Below the pieces are notes generated by a model. That model did not search any database and was not told where the DNA came from. It was given only the letters and a program-made list of their open reading frames with translations. The translations under genes were made by a program, and so were the position numbers. Positions 60,645-64,000 of a stretch of DNA of 64,000 nucleotides are shown here, one piece after another. Position 1 is the stretch's first letter. Each line of letters begins with the position of its first letter. Origin of the DNA: Oscillospiraceae bacterium (lineage in GTDB: Bacteria; Bacillota; Clostridia; Oscillospirales; Oscillospiraceae); NCBI GenBank assembly GCA_017519975.1, contig JAFWRM010000029.1, positions 1 to 64,000 of the forward strand, given 5' to 3'.

Positions 60645-61389
60645 AGTCCTGCTCTTCGGCGGGACCAGCGAAGGCCGCCGGCTGGCGGAATACATGAGTT
60701 CTCTCCGGCTTTCCTCCCTCATCTGCGTGGCCACGGAATACGGAGAGACGGTGATGGACGTGCAGGACCCCGTCCGCGTCCGCGTCGGACGTCTGGACGC
60801 CGATCAGATCGCCGATCTGATCCGGGCGGAGCGTCCCCGTTTTGTTGTGGACGCCACGCATCCCTACGCGGACGTTGTCACGCGCAACATCCGGGAGGCC
60901 TGTGACCGCTGCTCCGTTGCCTGCCTGCGCGTGCACCGCGATTCGGAACGGGAGGACGGCTGCCGCCGTTTTGCCACGCTGGCCGAGGCCATCGCGTGGA
61001 TCAACACGGTGCCCGGCGTCGTTTTTTCCAGTCTGGGCGCCAAGGCCAGCGCGGAAATGTGCGCGATCAGTGACTTCGCGCAGCGCGTCTGGCTCCGCAT
61101 CCTCCCCTACCCGTCCGGGATCGAGTCCTGCCTTCGGCTCGGTTACCCCATGGGCCACATCATCGCAATGCAGGGTCCGTTTACCGAGGAATTCAACGCA
61201 GCCTGCTTCCGGCAGACCGGCGCTTCCGTTCTTCTGACGAAGGACACCGGAAAACAGGGCGGGTTTCACGAAAAGGTCGCCGCTGCCCGGACCTGCGGGA
61301 TGCAGATCGCGGTCATCGAGCGCCCGGAGGATGCGGAAGGATACAGCATGGAACAGATCATGCAGAAACTGAAGGAGGTGTCGCTGTGA
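60637..61389 (+). CDS. cobK: Cobalt-precorrin-6A reductase
   Basis: CobK/CbiJ reduces precorrin-6A with a pyridine nucleotide. The 250-residue protein has LLFGGTSEGRRLAEY near 5, DATHPYADVVTRNI near 70 and TKDTGKQGGFHEKVAAA near 205, all family markers. It overlaps both neighbours, as expected for a tightly packed operon. Confidence 0.93.
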   Translation: MCEVLLFGGTSEGRRLAEYMSSLRLSSLICVATEYGETVMDVQDPVRVRVGRLDADQIADLIRAERPRFVVDATHPYADVVTRNIREACDRCSVACLRVHRDSEREDGCRRFATLAEAIAWINTVPGVVFSSLGAKASAEMCAISDFAQRVWLRILPYPSGIESCLRLGYPMGHIIAMQGPFTEEFNAACFRQTGASVLLTKDTGKQGGFHEKVAAARTCGMQIAVIERPEDAEGYSMEQIMQKLKEVSL

Positions 61390-62567
61390 AGAAGATTTCC
61401 GTGATCGGCATAGGCATGAGCCGAAGCACGCTGACACAGCAGGCGCTGGACGCCGTAAAAGGGTCGGAGCTTCTCATCGGAGCGCCGCGCATGCTGTCGG
61501 AATTCGACGATCTGAAAAAGCCTTCCTCCGTCGCTTTCCTTTCCGCGGACATTCTGCGGATCATCCAGTCGACGGAAGCGGAACGCATCGCCGTGCTGTT
61601 TTCCGGAGACGTTGGCTTTTACAGCGGAGCGGCCGGGCTGATCCCCGCGCTCGAGCCCGGTTCCGTAACGGTATATCCGGGCGTTTCCTCCGCCGTGTAT
61701 TTCTTCGCGAAATGCCGCCGGCCGTGGCAGAACGCGGCGCTCGTGAGCTGTCACGGGCTCGACACGGACCTCGTGTCCTATGTGCGCCGAAACCGTGAGG
61801 TGTTCGCTCTTACGGGCGGGAACGTGGAGGAGCTGGCCCATCGTCTGATCCGGGCCGGATTCGGCGACCTTTCCGTTACCGTAGGGCAGTCGCTTTCCTA
61901 TGAGGACGAAAGGATATGGACGACCACAGTCCGTTCCCTGGTCGATCACGCCTTTCCCTCTCTGACCGTACTTCTCATCGACAATCCTTCCCCGGACAGC
62001 CGCGTACGGTCCGGCATCCCCGACGGGGAATTCGTCCGCTCTTCCGTCCCCATGACGAAAAGCGAGGTGCGCGCCGTCTGCCTCAGCAAGCTTGCCATCC
62101 GCCCGACGGACGTCTGTTACGACATCGGATGCGGCACGGGCTCCGTAACGGTCGAGATGGCCCTGGCCGCCTACGAAGGGCACGTTTACGCCTTCGACAA
62201 AAAGCAGGAGGCCGTTGAACTGACCGAGCGGAACTGCGAAGCCTTCCATCTCGGCAATGTTACCGCCGCAGCCGGCAAGGCGCCGGAAGTGCTCAACGGT
62301 GTTCCCGATCCGGACGTCGCGTTCATCGGCGGCAGCAGCGGAAAAATCGGTCCGATCCTTCGGCTTCTGTACGCCCGCAATCCGTCCGTTCACTTCGTCA
62401 TCACCGCCATCTGCCTGGAAACACTGACGGACGCTGTGGCCGGTCTGGCGGCGATCGGGCGTGAACCGGACGTCGTACAGGTCGCGGTCACGCGGACGAA
62501 GCCCGTCGCCTCCCTGCATATGCTGGAGGCGCAGAATCCCATTTACATCATTTCGGACAGGATCTGA
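61386..62567 (+). CDS. cobL: Fused precorrin-7 C5- and precorrin-6B C15-methyltransferase (CbiE-CbiT)
   Basis: A 393-residue two-domain protein. The N-terminal CbiE domain (about 1-195) has ISVIGIGMSRSTLT and VLFSGDVGFYSGA near 74. The C-terminal CbiT domain begins VPMTKSEVRAVCLSKL near 221, with the SAM motif YDIGCGTGSVTVEMAL in two parts near 242. Together they methylate C5 and C15 and remove the acetate carboxyl at C12. In many anaerobes these are separate genes; the fusion matches CobL. Start GTG 61386, overlapping the cobK stop. Confidence 0.94.
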   Translation: MKKISVIGIGMSRSTLTQQALDAVKGSELLIGAPRMLSEFDDLKKPSSVAFLSADILRIIQSTEAERIAVLFSGDVGFYSGAAGLIPALEPGSVTVYPGVSSAVYFFAKCRRPWQNAALVSCHGLDTDLVSYVRRNREVFALTGGNVEELAHRLIRAGFGDLSVTVGQSLSYEDERIWTTTVRSLVDHAFPSLTVLLIDNPSPDSRVRSGIPDGEFVRSSVPMTKSEVRAVCLSKLAIRPTDVCYDIGCGTGSVTVEMALAAYEGHVYAFDKKQEAVELTERNCEAFHLGNVTAAAGKAPEVLNGVPDPDVAFIGGSSGKIGPILRLLYARNPSVHFVITAICLETLTDAVAGLAAIGREPDVVQVAVTRTKPVASLHMLEAQNPIYIISDRI

Positions 62568-62570
62568 CGC

Positions 62571-63905
62571 ATGAACAGACTACTCATTACCGGGACCGGC
62601 AGCGGATGCGGCAAGACCACGGTCACCATGGGCCTGCTTGCCGCGCTGAAGGCCAGAGGGCTGGCCGTCAGCAGCTTCAAATGCGGACCCGATTACATCG
62701 ACCCCATGTTCCACCGGGAAGCGCTCGGGGTCCCCTCTTACAATCTGGACCCGTTCTTCAGTGACGAAGAAGATCTGAAGCGCTCCTTCCTCCGTCACGC
62801 CGGGCGGGACGTTTCCGTCATGGAGGGCGTGATGGGCTATTACGACGGCATTGGCCCCGAGGGCAGGTGCAGCACATGGGACGTCGCCCGCGTCACCGGC
62901 ACGCCCGCCGTGCTCGTGATCAGCGGAAGGGGCATGGCGACCTCCGCGGGCGCCGTCATTGCCGGGTTCCGGGATTTTCGGCCGGAGTCCTGCATTCAGG
63001 GAGTGATCTATAACGGCGTGCCCGCCTCCATGCTTCCCCTCCTCAGCCGCGTTTCCGAGGACCAGGGCGTTCCCTGCTTCGGCTGTCTTCCCAGGAGGGA
63101 AGAGCTCTCCGTCGGCAGCCGGAATCTGGGGCTCATCACCTCGGCGGAGATCGAGGACATCCGCACCCTGATCGCTCAGCTGGGCGCTCTGGTGGAGGAG
63201 AATCTGGACGTCGACGGTCTGCTGGCTCTGGCGTCGCGCGCCGGGACGGTCGACGTCCCGGACGCCGGCGAAACGCTTCCCCGTTTTCCCGTTCGCGTGG
63301 CCGTGGCGGACGACAAGGCCTTCTGTTTCCGCTATCCGGATAATCTGGAACTGCTCCGGAGGATGGGGGCCGTGCTTGTCCCCTTCAGCCCCATGACCGA
63401 TCGCGCGCTGCCGGAAAACGTGCACGCGCTGTATCTGTGCGGCGGCTACCCGGAGCTGCATCTGCAGGAGCTGTCCGCCAACGTTTCGATGCGCCGTTCC
63501 ATACGCGAGGCCATCGAAGGCGGTCTGCCGACCTTCGCCGAATGCGGCGGCTTCATGTACCTTCACGACGATATCTCCGGCGTTCCCATGTGCGGCGTCG
63601 TCCACGGTTCCTGCACGGAGAAAAACCGTCTGCAGCGCTTCGGCTATGTCACGCTGACCACCGACCGGGATTCCGTGATGGGCCCCGCCGGATCCGTGAT
63701 CCGCGCCCATGAGTTCCATTATTACGACAGCACCTCCAATGGCGACGGCTGCACGGCCGAGAAGGCCTCCAATCACCTCCGCTACGCCTGCTGCCATGTG
63801 GGCAGCACCCTGTTTGCGGGCTTTCCGCATCTGTATCTGCCGTCGGCTTCCGGCTTTGCCGAGGAATTTCTGAGGAGGGCGCACGCCTATGCTTCTCGTA
63901 TATAG
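62571..63905 (+). CDS. cbiA: Cobyrinate a,c-diamide synthase
   Basis: CbiA (CobB) amidates the a and c side chains with glutamine and ATP. The 444-residue protein has a P-loop GTGSGCGKTTVTMG near 7, CGPDYIDPMFH near 38 and YYDGIGP near 92. The glutaminase domain has LCGGYPELHLQ near 289 and the nucleophile Cys in AECGGFMYL near 324, with a His near 420 (VGSTLFAGFPHL). It overlaps the next gene by 17 bases. Confidence 0.95.
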   Translation: MNRLLITGTGSGCGKTTVTMGLLAALKARGLAVSSFKCGPDYIDPMFHREALGVPSYNLDPFFSDEEDLKRSFLRHAGRDVSVMEGVMGYYDGIGPEGRCSTWDVARVTGTPAVLVISGRGMATSAGAVIAGFRDFRPESCIQGVIYNGVPASMLPLLSRVSEDQGVPCFGCLPRREELSVGSRNLGLITSAEIEDIRTLIAQLGALVEENLDVDGLLALASRAGTVDVPDAGETLPRFPVRVAVADDKAFCFRYPDNLELLRRMGAVLVPFSPMTDRALPENVHALYLCGGYPELHLQELSANVSMRRSIREAIEGGLPTFAECGGFMYLHDDISGVPMCGVVHGSCTEKNRLQRFGYVTLTTDRDSVMGPAGSVIRAHEFHYYDSTSNGDGCTAEKASNHLRYACCHVGSTLFAGFPHLYLPSASGFAEEFLRRAHAYASRI

Positions 63906-64000
63906 CACGCTGGCCCTTCTCCTCGGCTTTGTTCTGGATGTGATCCTGGGAGACCCCCGCGGCATCCCTCACATCATTGTCGGAATGGGGCGGCTGATCG
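63889..64000 (+). CDS. cbiB: Adenosylcobinamide-phosphate synthase, start only (cut by window edge)
   Basis: The first 37 residues of a membrane protein. The second helix shows LGFVLDVILGDPRGIPHIIVGMGRLI in part, where DxxxGDP and HPVxxMG-like spacing match CbiB/CobD, which joins aminopropanol to cobyric acid. GAGGAGG lies upstream of ATG 63889. The 3' end is outside the window. Confidence 0.85.
   Translation, partial: MLLVYSTLALLLGFVLDVILGDPRGIPHIIVGMGRLI

Noticed and set aside
62580..63965. Long leftward frame opposite cbiA
   Set aside because: cbiA has all its motifs; the antisense frame is a codon-bias shadow.

Overview
The window looks like a chromosome segment of an anaerobic Gram-positive bacterium of class Clostridia, with moderately high GC. 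The pointers are AddA/AddB rather than RecBCD, small Firmicutes families (YerC-type TrpR-like protein, DUF4364, DUF1858, DUF3048 lipoprotein, C_GCAxxG_C_C), a BMP-type nucleoside ABC transporter, TrmK, a glycyl radical enzyme, anaerobic-type cobalamin synthesis, lipobox signal peptides and sigma-A-type promoters with strong Shine-Dalgarno (SD) sites. I cannot name the genus. No prophage or CRISPR array was seen; the only mobile-element trace is a transposase tail at the left edge.

Layout. 0-12.5 kb: transposase tail, MFS transporter, ispE, addB-addA, rpmE-hflX-yigZ, tRNA-Pro and trmO. 12.6-22 kb: radA with a DUF3048 lipoprotein, DUF4364 protein, a five-tRNA cluster (Val-Asp-Phe-Gly-Cys, transcribed leftward), hslO, a methyltransferase, yerC, a radical-SAM pair (TIGR03936/TIGR03960) and an unknown four-helix membrane protein. 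22-33 kb (metabolic island): BMP-type ABC importer (two permeases, ATPase, binding lipoprotein), xpt, an SDR divergent from an Old-Yellow-Enzyme-type flavoprotein, then a DUF3786 protein and a RACo-like ferredoxin-ASKHA protein. 33-39.6 kb (housekeeping): Nif3-like protein, trmK, DUF1858, ruvCAB, a SigH-like sigma factor, zinc-ribbon protein and rpsF-ssb-rpsR. 39.7-49.6 kb: iron alcohol dehydrogenase with a C_GCAxxG_C_C protein, ABC-F protein, YebC, a P-type ATPase relative lacking its catalytic residues, a PfkB kinase, a 107-residue unknown and a divergent glycyl radical enzyme. 49.7-53.8 kb: tRNA-Leu, rpmG-secE-nusG-rplK-rplA (leftward), tRNA-Arg, an alpha/beta hydrolase and a small zinc-ribbon protein. 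53.8-56.6 kb: a DHHW/MBOAT O-acylation pair. 56.7-64 kb: a cobalamin riboswitch with terminator controlling cbiD-cobM-cbiG-cobJ-cobK-cbiET-cbiA-cbiB, cut by the window edge.

How the genes fit together. Most of the window is core information processing (recombination, translation, tRNA genes). Two parts are more specialised. The 22-33 kb island joins purine or nucleoside uptake and salvage to redox enzymes. The 40-50 kb block carries oxygen-sensitive anaerobic chemistry. Cobalamin made by the right-hand operon could serve corrinoid enzymes kept active by the RACo-like protein, although no corrinoid methyltransferase lies in the window. The only stretch over 300 bases without a gene (56639-57039) holds a leftward promoter, a rightward promoter, the riboswitch and its terminator.

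The strongest candidate for something undescribed is 43.9-49.6 kb. There an intact P1B-ATPase-like protein has lost the phosphorylated aspartate, the metal-site motif, the HP motif and most of the actuator domain. It lies near an orphan glycyl radical enzyme with no activase beside it.
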